From Cordilura impudica (Eukaryota; Arthropoda; Insecta; Diptera; Scathophagidae), in NCBI GenBank assembly GCA_963682025.1, contig OY821519.1, forward strand, positions 992,001-1,056,000: 64,000 nucleotides of DNA, given 5' to 3'. The notes under the pieces are model-generated. The model worked only from the letters and a program-made list of their open reading frames with translations. It was not told the DNA's origin and searched no databases. Of the stretch, positions 1 through 9,959 are shown piece by piece; positions within the stretch are counted from its first letter, which is position 1, and each line of letters starts with the position of its first letter. A program made the position numbers and the translations under genes.

Positions 1-59
1 ATTCCAGTACAGAGAAATTGGACAGAAATTCCAAAAAGGGTAAACAAATTAATTGTGTT

Positions 60-482
60 TACTGTTACAAAATCATATAGTTCCTTTTCTATAAACTGAT
101 TGATTTCGCTGTGTTTAACGCAGCAACTCGGATTGACGTATGATGCCTGAAATTGAATCTCGTGATCTCGGCGACATTTGGTTTCAACAAGACGGCGCCA
201 CTTCCCACACAGCGCATCAGTCAATGCATTTATTGAGAGAACACTTTGTTGAGCAGATAATTTCACGTTTTGGGCCGGTCGATTGGCCACCAAGATCGTG
301 TGATATCACACCGTTAGACTTTTTCCTGTGGGGATATGTAAAGTCTACAGTTTATGCGGATAATCCCGCTTCGATTCAGGCCTCGGAGCAAACATCGAGT
401 CATCGAAAATTGAACTCAACGGATGGACCATCTGAGACGTAGCCGCGGCCAACATTTGATAGACATAATCTTCAAAAAATAA
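60..482 (+). pseudogene. DD41D mariner-type transposase, C-terminal relic
   Basis: This is the C-terminal half of a Tc1/mariner-superfamily DDE transposase, a nuclear enzyme that cuts and pastes its own element. The readable stretch (140-380) has the second catalytic Asp in WFQQDGAT (codon 191-193) and the third in CDITPLDFFLWG (codon 317-319). The spacing is 41 residues, the DD41D class known from rosa-type elements. After about 380 the frame shifts, and the true C-terminus (MDHLRRSRGQHL...IIFKK, stop at 480-482) lies in another frame. The HTH domain and first Asp are missing, so only a fragment remains. The 480-590 stretch is its 3' tail, including a possible terminus around 566-575. Seen: motifs and frame break. 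Inferred: family name. Confidence 0.8.
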
Positions 483-592
483 ATGCCAAAGAATGTTCTT
501 TCAAATGATAATAAACATTCCTCATTAAATTTGAACTTTCTGTGTTTTTTTTCTTTAAAAATGTAGGGACATCTCTATATTTTTTTCTGTTT

Positions 593-1386
593 TTATACCC
601 TATACCAATATGTGGTTTGGGTATAATGACTTTGTGCTGCTGTTTGTAACAACCAAAAATATTTGACCTAGACCCATCTTTAATTATACCGATCGAATCA
701 GAATCACTTTCTGAGTTGATTTAACAATGTCCGTCCGTCCGTCCGTCCGTCCGTCCGTCCGTCCGTCTGTGTGTCCATGTAAAGCTTGTAATCAAACTGC
801 AGGTCGCAAATATGAATATATTTTGATGAAATTTGGTATATAAGCTTTTATCGGCCATGGGATGAATGCTATTAAAACTGGTGAGAATCGGTCCATGTTC
901 AGACCTAGCCCCCATACAAATGACACCTATGAAATCGACATAAATTGCCATAGGATCCAAATTGTCGTATAGATCTTGGTCAAATTGGGTTTGCATGTGT
1001 TTATTACATCCACTAATTAGTAGTCGAAAAATGATCCCTTTGACCCCATATAGAGCTGCTTCCCGATCTTCACTTAAATCTATTAAAAAACAAAAATATT
1101 GCACTGATTCTTCTCAAATTTTGTTTGTACATATTTTTGCAAAATACAAGAGACTTTACCAAACATGATCAGGATCGGTCCATTTTTGGACCTAGTCCCT
1201 TTATAGATATAGCATCCGATATGAACTTCTTCATATCTGCAGCCAAAAAAATTAATAAAAATCCCACTCAAATATGGTTTATGCTTATTTTCTATATCGA
1301 AGTAGTTGGACCGAAAGATAGGGTCTCTAAACCATGGTATAGGGTATCATATAGTCGGTCTAGACCGACTATAGTTTTCTTACTTG
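593..1386 (-). mobile_element. DINE-1-like (Helitron-related) repeat, family A copy 1
   Basis: Dispersed non-autonomous repeat of about 790 bp. Read on the + strand it starts TTATACCCTATACCA, then has a TGTTTGTAAC block, a CCGATCGAATCA block and a pure (CCGT)n tract at about 729-768. It ends in a 22-bp perfect palindrome centred on GGTCTAGACC and then the terminal CTTACTTG. This order matches what I know of DINE-1/INE-1 elements of flies (TATACCC hairpin, GTAACA block, GTCCGTC tract, 3' hairpin). It has no gene of its own. The (CCGT)n tract is the longest of the copies here. Confidence 0.85.
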
Positions 1387-1449
1387 TTTTATCTTTAACG
1401 TCATTAAAAATTGGTTGCAGCATGTTATTTTGTAAAAAAAAGTTTTAAA

Positions 1450-2290
1450 ATTAGTTGTGTTTACGTTTTTCTATTTCTATTGAAATCGCCGAAATAGTTG
1501 AACTGTAAAGTAACTTTAAAAAATTTCGTATATATGATGGCGACAAGGAACATATCGCGCCTTACCTCTAAAGTGAGTCAACTCAAAATTTACAAATTTT
1601 CAGTAGAGCAAAAAACGGTTTTTTTTATTATATTTACTATAAAATTTAAAAACAGTTGTTTCATTGTAAAGAATTGCGAATAATAAGTATACAACAGTTG
1701 TTGTAGTTGTTTTTGCGATTTTTTCAGTGATCATCAAAACTAACAAGTTTTTTGGGTGCAACTCAAAATATGTCTTTTTAGTGGATTCTAAAGAAGCTGC
1801 TCTTATAAAGCAAAGAGCGTTACAACTGTATTTTGTTTGCGAAAGGCTAGAAGAACCGATGTAAAATTTTTACAGTGGATAGATATGACCACTGTGTACC
1901 GTTTTCTTGCAAAAAGTGAAAATTGAAAAATTTTGAGTTGACTCACTTTAGAGGTACAGGTGCGATACAATGATTTTTTTTCTAGTTTTTCATTTCAACA
2001 ATTGCACTTCCTTTGATTGCACCTGTATTAGACGATGTTGTATTAAAACTACAAGCGACAATATTTTCTTCATATTCCATTCAAATGAAAGTTTCTGATC
2101 CAGTTGCAGCTGAAAATTTTGCTATTCCAATTAATTGTTAATGTGAGTAATAATAACAGGAAATCGCTGTACCTTATCGTGACCAGGTACTTCTGGAAGT
2201 AATTTTCCATCCCAATGCAAAGTACCGCTTTCACTTTATGAAGTTGCTTCCACATCATCTCCACTTGCATTGGAATTAGACATTACTTCA
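1450..2290 (-). pseudogene. Relic of an unnamed insect transposase-like protein, split by a MITE
   Basis: Read on the minus strand, 2250-1985 gives HWDGKLLPEVPGHDKVQRFP, then, after frame changes, CSFNTTSSNTGAIKGSA. Beyond the MITE at 1555-1965, about 1550-1500 gives YVPCRHHIYEIF. I recognise the order HWDGKLLP, F(D/N)TT(A/S)SNTG, (A/P)CRHHI as a transposon-encoded protein common in arthropod and cnidarian genomes, but I cannot name the superfamily. Several stops and frameshifts make it dead. The SNTG motif and the CRHH motif are normally close together, so the MITE accounts for the gap between them. Family assignment rests on memory of the motif set only. Confidence 0.55.
1555..1965. mobile_element. 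MITE family G, copy 1 (TA target, ~45-bp TIRs)
   Basis: A 411-bp element flanked by TA on both sides (1553-1554 and 1966-1967). The ends are inverted repeats: the left end has TACCTCTAAAGTGAGTCAAC and the right end its complement, about 45 bp with few mismatches. The same sequence recurs at 52350-52752. Size, TIRs and TA duplication fit a Tc1/mariner-type MITE. It contains no ORF of note. It sits inside the transposase relic at 1450-2290. Confidence 0.85.
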
Positions 2291-2357
2291 ACTATATAAT
2301 CGATAGTAAAATTAAGTCATCATTTGAAATCTTTCATATAAAATAATAAATAGACAA

Positions 2358-2779
2358 CTAGCAGATCCCAGCCCTCGAAATTTGAGTGCAAATTCTAGGA
2401 AATTGTATTTTTTTCACTTAATAAATTATTTTATAAGACCCTAAAAGTATGCTAACCAATTTTAGCCAATTCACAATTCCACATCATTTAAATATCGATT
2501 GCGTTATTGGTTTAAGTTCAACACAGTTATTATTGTGAACACAATTATTATTATGACTTCATTCACAATACATTAACAGATTTAATAAATATTGTATAAT
2601 TTTATGTATGTGTTAATAGCAACTTTAAATGCATTTTACTCCAAAAATATTTAAAAATTTAAAAATCTGTAAATCTGGTGGTCAGCTAAAAATAAACACA
2701 TTTTAAATAAGATTGATTTGGTCAAAATTGGGAGGAAACTGTTGAACAAATCATCGGTCACAAGAAATCGCCTTAGATA
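2358..2779 (-). mobile_element. Short non-autonomous Helitron, family B copy
   Basis: Reversed, the element starts near TCTA-type sequence and ends with the small palindrome CTCGAA.TTCGAG followed by CTGCTAG. That is a Helitron 3' end (hairpin a few bases before CTAG) with the insertion between A and T. The consensus of better copies is about 370-390 bp. This copy is diverged: its 3' hairpin reads CTCGAAATTTGAG. No coding capacity. Confidence 0.75.
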
Positions 2780-2783
2780 GGTA

Positions 2784-3737
2784 CTTCAAATAAAAAAAAA
2801 GGTAAAAATATCATAATTTTTCAAGATTTCGGTCGCGTTGAGTCACCTCTAAATTTTTTTTGATTGGTCCAAAACTTTGTATTTGTTTCGTTTTTTTTTG
2901 TTATTCGCATATTTCTAGGAGGTGAGACCTTAAATTTGAACACTTTTTTTCCACCTTCATATAATGAAGGGCCACCCTAATATACATATATGTATATTTA
3001 TGAATATGTGTATGTGTGCATACTTACGAATATTGTGAACATTAAGTGATGAGTGGGCTGGTGTTTAAATTTTTCCGCATGATAACGGTAAATATTTACA
3101 TATTTGAAAACATGGTTTGTGTAACTTTTTATAGTGGTGATTGAACTTTAACATGGATTTACATAAAATAGCTTCTATTATAACTTCATACCCGTATGCT
3201 CGTACATCCTCGTAAATACATAAGTAGCTGAATATAGGCAAATAAAAACTATAAAAAAAAGATACTTTCTAGTGGATGTTTTGACCAGTCAAGTTTTAAA
3301 CTGATTCCTGTTTTGTAAACGTTAAGAGAAATGTAATTATTTTGTAATTATAAATTGCCAAATTTGATCCAATAAAAAGTTCATTCATTCTGTATATTGT
3401 GTCTCATAAATCTTTGGATAAATTGACATGTATAGTGCCGTACCGCATCCGTTACTTGTTAGGCAATATTTCTGACATTCAACTGTTAAAGCAGTAACTA
3501 AATTATCTTTGATATTTTTTCAATAAAATAAAGTTCATATTTATTAAAAACACAAAGACCCACAATTGTCAAACGCACAATTTGTCAAAACACTAGAGGG
3601 ATAAATACTAAAAAAAAAAAAAAAAAAAATTAAAAAAAGGTCTGCACTACTGGACCAAGAATAATCATATTTTGCTAATAATAGATACTAGATATAAAAG
3701 TGAAATAGCACTTACGTTAGTACTAACTGATGGAGAG
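2784..3737. other. AT-rich stretch, no gene seen
   Basis: No coding sequence recognised. It holds short poly(A)/poly(T) runs (a long A-run at about 3611-3629), a TATACATATATGTATAT microsatellite-like patch near 2980-3000, and no repeat found elsewhere in the window. The end abuts the TTAA at 3738-3741 discussed as a possible piggyBac boundary. Confidence 0.5.
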
Positions 3738-3792
3738 TTAACCTTTTCATGCATACTGTTGCAAATTTGCATCTCGACTATATAAAAAAAAT

Positions 3793-4523
3793 CAAGTAAG
3801 AAAATTATAGTCGGTCTAGACCGACTATACGATACCCTATACCATGGTTTAGACACCCTATCTCTTCGGCCCAACTAATTGGATATAGAAAGTAAGTATA
3901 AACCATTTGAGTGGCATTGTTATTAATTTTTTTGGAAACAAATATGAAAAAGTTTACATCGGGTGCTATATTTATATGGGGACTAGGTCGAAAAATAGAC
4001 CGACCCTAACCATATTTGGTAAATTCACTTGTATTTTGAAAAAATATACACAAACCAAATTTTAGAAAAATCTGTGGAATAATTTTTTTTTTTTTGATAG
4101 ATTTAAGTGATTATGATTAAAAATTGTCCTATAGGGATTATTTTAGGACTACTGATTAATGGATACAATAAACACATACAAATCCAATTTGCCTAAGATC
4201 TATGTGATAGTGTGGATCTTATGGCAATTTATATCGATTTCGTAGGGGTCATTTGTATGGGGACTAGGTCTGAAAATGGACCGATTTTCACCAATTTCAA
4301 TAGCGTTCGTACTATGACCGATAAAAGCTTATATACCAGGTTTGATCAAAATATATTTTTATTTGCGACCTGTAGTATGATTACAAGGTTTACATGGACA
4401 CACAGACGGACGGAAGGACGGACGGACATCGCTTAAACGACTCAGAAAGTGAAATATTTTTGGTAGTTACAAACAGCAGCACAAAGTCGTTATACCCAAA
4501 CCACATAGTGGTATAGGGTATAA
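3793..4523 (+). mobile_element. DINE-1-like repeat, family A copy 2
   Basis: In the orientation shown it begins CAAGTAAGAAAATTATAG, then the GGTCTAGACC-centred palindrome and TACCCTATACCA. It ends with a GACGGACGGA tract, ACCACATAGTGGT hairpin and TAGGGTATAA. It is in the opposite orientation to copy 1. The next copy follows 277 bp downstream in the same orientation. Non-coding; short open frames in it are discussed under rejected items. Confidence 0.85.
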
Positions 4524-4800
4524 TTAACTGTTTCTTGTTCGTTTTATCTTGTTCCTTCTGATTCAATCATTTCTCAAGAAATTTGAGTGATTTTCAGGTG
4601 CGGGTTGTGTTCAGGCATAAAGTAAACGACCAGTTGAAGTGAGTAACTGCGTGTGAGTTTGATCAAGAGATTTAATGGTTAGTTTTATTTTAACAGTTAA
4701 TAACTAATACTTTTTGCACAAGTCGGCATTTATTTTTTGTTTATTTTTTGTTCATTTAACTGGTGGTGCATATATGCAACACCATGTGTTAGCCATAAAA

Positions 4801-5569
4801 CAAGTAAGAAAATTATAGTCGGTCTAGACCGACTATACGATACCCTATACCATGCGTTCAGAGACCCTATCTCTTAGGCCCAACTAACTGGACATAGAAA
4901 ATAAGCAAAAACCAAATTTGAGTGGGATTTTTATTAATTTTTTTGGCTGCAGATATGAAAAAGTTCATATCGGATGCTATATCTATATGGGGACTATGTC
5001 CAAAAATGGACCGATCCTGATCATGTTTGGTAAAGTCTCTTGTATTTTGCAAGAATATATACAAACAAAATCTGAGAAGAATCAGTGCAATATTTTTGTT
5101 TTTTAATAGATTTAAGTGAAGATCGGGAAGCAGCTCTATATGGGGCCAAAGGGATCATTTTTGGACTACTCATTAATGGACGTAATGAACGCATACAAAA
5201 CCCAATTTGAGTAAGATCTATATGACAATGGGGATCTTATGGCAATTTATGTCGATTTCATAGGGGTAATTCGTATGGGGGCTAGGTCTGAACATGGACC
5301 GATTGTCACCAATTTCAATAGCGTTCATCCCATGGCCGATAAAAGCCAAATTTCATCAAAATATATTCATATTTGCGACCTGCAGTTTGATTACAAGGTT
5401 TACATGGACACACAGACGGACGGACGGACGGACATTGTTAAATCAACTCAAAAAGTGATTCTGATTCGATCGGTATAATTAAAGATGGGTCTAGGTCAAA
5501 TATTTTTGGTTGTTAGAAACAGCAGCACAAAGTCATTATACCCAAACCACATAGTGGTATAGGGTATAA
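4801..5569 (+). mobile_element. DINE-1-like repeat, family A copy 3
   Basis: Full-length copy with the same landmarks as the others: CAAGTAAG start, palindrome at about 4817-4838, two diverged internal modules (TATATGGGGACTATGTCC at about 4985 and GTATGGGGGCTAGGTCTG at about 5273), a short GACGG tract at 5415-5433 and the TAGGGTATAA end. Flanked on both sides by sequence with GCATATATGC palindromes (4770 and 5590) that I assign to the host element. Confidence 0.85.
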
Positions 5570-5681
5570 ATAGTTATTTTGAGTATGGCGCATATATGCA
5601 ATGAACAAAATTTTGATTGATAAGATCTTGAACAATTGGGTAAACTCTGAATATGATCTGGAAAGTGAAAATTAAGATGAA

Positions 5682-5996
5682 ATGTTGTGCATTGAGGACG
5701 TTATCACTTTGAGCAGATGTGGAGAGGTGTCACATTATAGCAACGAGGAAGAAAATGTTGTAAATGATGTGAAAGTTTCAGCAGATGAACCTAAGCTAAC
5801 TGTTATTTATCCACAGCCTGCACCTATGATGAAAGATATAGACATCGAGTTGAAACAACTAAACGAAAAATATAAGAAGTTGCTATGGAAATTCAGCAGT
5901 TTCGAATTTTTAATGCAACAAATAGAATTCACCGGAAACTGTTCATTGCCGGAAGCGGTTTTGGATTTGCTAACAACACTAAGCTACTTTAATTAG
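5682..5996 (+). CDS. Unrecognised ORF fragment, acidic, possibly transposon N-terminus
   Basis: An open frame of 104 residues from the ATG at 5682. The middle is acidic (SNEEENVVNDVKVSADEPK), followed by a basic, probably helical stretch (DIELKQLNEKYKKLLWKF). I recognise no domain. It lies on the same strand as, and 340 bp upstream of, the piggyBac transposase relic at 6332-7015, with a short Helitron inserted between. An acidic N-terminal region is usual in piggyBac-type transposases, so it could be the matching N-terminus with the middle lost. In-frame sequence upstream (NKILIDKILNNWVNSEYDLE) continues the ORF but for one stop codon at about 5673. It is not proven to be expressed. Confidence 0.3.
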   Translation: MLCIEDVITLSRCGEVSHYSNEEENVVNDVKVSADEPKLTVIYPQPAPMMKDIDIELKQLNEKYKKLLWKFSSFEFLMQQIEFTGNCSLPEAVLDLLTTLSYFN

Positions 5997-6023
5997 ATTT
6001 TTCTGAAGACATAATTATTACTA

Positions 6024-6335
6024 CTAGCAGATTCCAGCCCTCGAAATTCGAGCGCAAATTCTATGAAATTTTATTTTTTCATTAAATAAAAACCCTAAAC
6101 GTATGCTAATCAATTATAGCCAATTCACAAATCAACACAAAAAACAAACTCACACACACATAGCATTGTATAATTTTATGCATGTGTACGTAGCAACTTT
6201 AAATGCAATTTACTCAAAATAAAGAAAAAAATTTAAAAATCTGTAAATCTGCAAATCGGCTAAAAAGAAATACCTTTCAAATAATATACGTTTGGTCAAA
6301 ATCGGGATAAAACGGTACAACAAAACATATATAGA
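6024..6335 (-). mobile_element. Short Helitron, family B copy (5' end deleted)
   Basis: CTAGCAGATTCC with the CTCGAAATTCGAG hairpin at the left (3' end on the minus strand) and ATATAGAT at the right. About 40 bp normally present near the right end (CGGTCACAAGAAATCGCCTAG in other copies) are missing. It separates the 5682-5996 ORF from the piggyBac relic. Confidence 0.8.
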
Positions 6336-7015
6336 TTGTGGCTGAAAAAAAAGAATGGCCACAAAGTATACTTTGACAATTTTTATACAACTCTTCCATT
6401 GGTAGTTGAATTAGCCAAAAAGGGTACCTATTCTCTTGGGACAATTTGCAGAAATAGGGGCGCAAATAGTAAATTACCATCGGACAAGACATATAAAGAA
6501 ATAAACTCGTGGAAAGTCCTTCGAATGTTTTGCCAACATTGATAATATCGATTGCCCCAACATAATCAAGCAAACAATAAACATTTGGGTGGCGTTGATT
6601 GCTCGGATAGCTTAATTGGACGTTATAGAATCAAAATTAAATCGTGAAAGTGGTACATCTGGATCTTCTATCATTTAGTTGATATAACGGTTGTCAATTC
6701 TTAGATTTTGTATAAAAAAATTTGTTTGTTCCACGAAGAAACATCAATGAGTCTATGTGACTTTCATATAAATTTGGGAGAATCTCCTTGTGGGAGAGGA
6801 ATTGCCCTACAAAACCAAGTAGCTCACCAGGTCTACCTTTAAAAGAAATAAAAAGGAAATACCTTAATTCCCAAATACCATCCAATGATGTGAAGAAGGA
6901 CGAAATATTTCACATGGATAAACGCTTGAGGTGTGAACTGCCAAATTGTAATGGATACACATGTACCTTGTGTTTATACAAAGCAAAAAATTCCTTTAAA
7001 AATTCCCATAACTAA
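6332..7015 (+). pseudogene. piggyBac-type transposase relic, DDE and C-terminal parts
   Basis: 6336-6530 encodes KNGHKVYFDNFYTTLPLVVE and GTYSLGTICRNR. The DNFYT(S/T) block carries a catalytic Asp of piggyBac transposases, and GT...NR follows it in that family. After a broken middle, 6788-7015 encodes the C-terminus: LPLKEIKRKYLNSQIPSNDV, a conserved KRLRCELPNC, then CTLCLYKAKN, i.e. the Cys-rich zinc-binding tail. N-terminal catalytic regions are absent and the middle (6545-6790) has stops. The enzyme class moves DNA between TTAA sites, which fits the TTAA boundaries proposed at 3738 and 9488. Confidence 0.75.
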
Positions 7016-7189
7016 ATTACTAATATGTATAGCTATTATCTACAGTACACAAAATAAGTATTCGTACACTACATCTTAAAAAAAATAATAAACCTAGAAT
7101 AAATAATATTAAACGAAATTCTTTGTAACCTTCTGATATTTAAAAAACAAATTCAACGATGAAATACTTACGTTTTTAGATGCACCATG

Positions 7190-8330
7190 TCAAATGGACT
7201 TGCACTTATCACCGAATAAGGTATAATTAGAACTTAAAAAGTTGAACAAAAGAAAATCACCTGGATATGATTTAAGCAAATTGCTAGGAAAATAATAATA
7301 TTTTTAACTACAATTTTCAATTTAATATTGAGAACCATTTTCCATCACAGTGGAAATGTGGGGAAATAAGCATGATTTTGAAGCAAAGCAAACCCAAAAA
7401 GATATTCTCATCGTGCAGACCAATAAGCTTACTTAAAATATTCTCTAAAATATTTGAAAAATTATTTCTTAAACGTTTTAAACATCATTCCAGACCATCA
7501 GTTTGGGTCTCGACATAAGTACGCTACTCATGAACAATGTCACCGTATTGTTAATATTGTAATCGATAATCTTGAGAACAAACGGTTCTGTTATGCAATT
7601 TTTCTCGATATTCAACAGTCATTCGACAGAGTATGTATGAATAAACTTTTTAAGATTAAGAAAGTCCCATTCTACTTTTTCTTTACAAGCTATATTTCAC
7701 AGAGATATTTTTATGTGAAGGTTAATGATGAAAAGGTGACTGTCCTGCAATAACGATCAACGGTGATGTTATATCTAAAACAGACACCGTAATATACCTA
7801 GGAATAACATTAAACAGGCGACTTACATGGAAAGCACATATAAAAGCTAAAAAATAATAAATTAATCTTAAACAACAAAGGAAGAATTTATAAGGTCATA
7901 TTTAAACCAGTTTGGACTTATGGTATTCAGTTGTGGGGTACTTCAAGTAAACTTGTGTTGAAATTCTTGAAAGATTACAGTCTAAAATCTTAAGACTAAT
8001 TCCAAATGCTCCATGATTCATCACAAACAAAGCTATTGTTAAAGATCTCAAAATATTCACAGTAAAAGAAGAAATCCGAACTTTCAGCGGAAGGTAAACA
8101 CACAAATCCTCTGGCTATTTCGCTTTTAGATGATACTCATGAGCCAAGAAGCTTAAAACGGAGACATGTACTAGATTTGCCATTTAGAAACTAGTATATT
8201 TTTCTCTTTTATAAGTGGTTATGTAGCACAATGGAACTACATAATTTCTGTTATGTATTAAATTTTATCAATATTGCTTAACGTCTTTGGATAGATTGCA
8301 AATAAAAATGAAATTAAAAAAAAAAAAATA
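7190..8330 (+). pseudogene. jockey-type LINE reverse transcriptase relic
   Basis: Fragments of the RT palm and fingers in order: LNKRKSPGYD (about 7240), then from 7454 an open stretch with IIPDHQFGSRHKYATHEQ, LENKRFCYAIFLDIQQSFDR (motif A with the catalytic Asp) and ISQRYFYVKV. The YADD block is missing: the frame jumps from KVNDEKVTVLQ to a post-RT region (7760 on) with SKTDTVIYLGITLNRRLTWK, WTYGIQLWGTSS and LRLIPNAP. It ends in an A-rich tail near 8310-8340. Motif order and wording fit the jockey clade. Many stops, internally deleted. Confidence 0.8.
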
Positions 8331-8539
8331 ATAAAAATAAAAGCTTCGCTCTCGCATGATATTTACAACACTTTCGGAGATTTTAATATTAAATTTCCAC
8401 TCATTTACGAAATTATCAAATAATATTTACGAAAGTATTAGAATGTACGAATATGGATTATGCATACTGTATGTGTTAGCTTTTAAAATCTCTAATTTGT
8501 TATTTTAAAATTTTTTTTTATGTTTTCGTTTATCATTAA

Positions 8540-9196
8540 CTAGCTGACCCGGCAAACTCTGTTCCGCCTTAGAGGCAATAAATAAGCAGATTTTGGATTT
8601 TATTAAGTTCAGTTTTTTTATTAGGAAATACAAATAAAAAAATTAAGTATTTTAATGATTCTTTATTGTTCATGTATTTTGGTGCATAGGTTGCACTCTT
8701 TAGTTAAGTACCTTGTGACACACGACATTTTTTGTTTTATTATCAGGCGCAAAAACATACAACGCAGATGATCCTCCGACCTGTGAGCATCATGCCACAT
8801 TTAATTGGCCGTGGGAAAAACGTGGATATTCCAGATTCAAACCATACTTTCAATAATTGGCTTTGTGATTTGTTAATGGTCAGGCGAATGCTTTGAAAGT
8901 TAAAATAAACATTATTTCCACATAAACTAAACTAAATTTAAAACTGAAATTACTTAAAATTATTAATTTTTAGACGTTCACTACTTTCGACATTACGTTC
9001 ACTTATTCCAACACCACGGCTTAATTTTAAATGGAAAAATAAGAATAAAAAGTAAAAATAAACGTGGTCGAACGGGATAAAAAGTATGTCCGTCTCCTGG
9101 TTCTACGCTACCTCTCCACCAATTTTCATCGGTTCAGCCGTTCTTGAGTTATAAAGAGTGTAACTAACAGGACTTTCTTTTATATATGTATATAGA
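8540..9196 (-). mobile_element. Helitron 3' fragment with helicase C-terminal relic
   Basis: On the minus strand it starts TCTATATA, ends GCCGGGTCAGCTAG, and is flanked by A and T as Helitrons are. Inside, minus-strand 8885-8700 encodes LTINKSQSQLLKV, then (frame shift) PRFSHGQLNVA, SSALYVFAPDNKTKNVV and CHKVLN. That is the end of the Helitron helicase, whose final motif VI region has TINKSQGQ and SHGQLYVA(C)SR. In the cell the intact RepHel protein would nick and unwind DNA for rolling-circle transposition. Here only about 60 residues survive, with stops. This is the clearest evidence in the window of a once-autonomous Helitron lineage. Confidence 0.85.
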
Positions 9197-9199
9197 TTA

Positions 9200-9958
9200 A
9201 ATGAACCAATAAGTCGGCCCTTTGTTCCAACTTGGAACCATAGGAATCAATATATATATAATAAGTCTGAAATCAATAAAGTTCAATAATTCGAAATAGT
9301 TTCAGTATAAAATCCATTGTAATTATATTGTGTAGCGTTGCATTTATGCAACAGTTGAAAAAAAAAACTGTTTTCCGGGAAAATTAAAGCTCGGATATAT
9401 ATTTGAGTATTTTTTTCGGATTTAGACCATTAAATTCAATATAATTTGTCATAAACCGTCTTTTTTCAAAAATCGTGCGTTAAAGGGTTAATATACGGTA
9501 TGTGTACTTAATGTTTGTATATGTAAATATGTATTATTTATTCTATTTCGATATGCTAAATTATTATTTTGTCCTTCACAAAAAAGTCTCTCATTAAAAA
9601 GTAATTTTTTCAAACCCTTGTTTTTCAAACCTTAGCAAAAAAAAAATTGTCCATCCTCTTACGCCTTATGATTTACATCATTGTTTATGGTGTTTATCTG
9701 GGAATATGAGAATATAGTTAATTCTATTGTTTTAAGGATCAGAGAAATTATAAAAAATGCCAAAAAAATCTAAAATATAAAATTCTAATTTCACGATGTG
9801 ATTCTGCTAAAGCAAACATTGGTAACTTATGATCTCTCATATAAATTAATTTGTTTAATATACTCACAGATAAAGGATTGGTTGGATTTTGTTTACTACT
9901 AGAAAGAATATATTAGGAAATAAGAATTTTTAATGTAAATATTTAATATTTTGAAATG
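9200..9958. other. AT-rich stretch, no gene seen
   Basis: Contains the right-hand GTTGCATTTATGCAAC palindrome (9344-9359), the proposed piggyBac terminus ending at 9487 and, beyond it, unremarkable AT-rich sequence. No coding sequence recognised. Confidence 0.5.
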
Positions 9959-9959
9959 A

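Larger units (their letters stand above)
3742..9487. mobile_element. Possible piggyBac-type element filled with later insertions
   Basis: The left boundary is TTAA (3738-3741) followed by CCTTTTCATGC. The right boundary is GCGTTAAAGGG followed by TTAA (9488-9491), so the two termini read TTAA-CCTTTT and TTAA-CCCTTT inward. Both have a GTTGCA....TGCA(A/T)C palindrome a short way inside (3759-3773 and 9344-9360). A piggyBac transposase relic lies between (6332-7015). The interior is packed with two DINE-like copies, a short Helitron, a jockey LINE relic and a Helitron 3' end. TTAA duplication is the rule for piggyBac, but the terminal match is short, so the 5.7-kb span is an inference. Confidence 0.4.

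Noticed and set aside
4212..4436. Recurrent 60-87-residue ORFs (LMAIYVDFIGVICMGARSEHG type and SGIFINFFGCRYEKVHIGCY type) in most family A copies
   Set aside because: They recur because the DNA repeat recurs. Frames are interrupted in many copies, no start or stop is conserved, and they run into the GACG tract (RTDGRTDG). Treated as non-coding.
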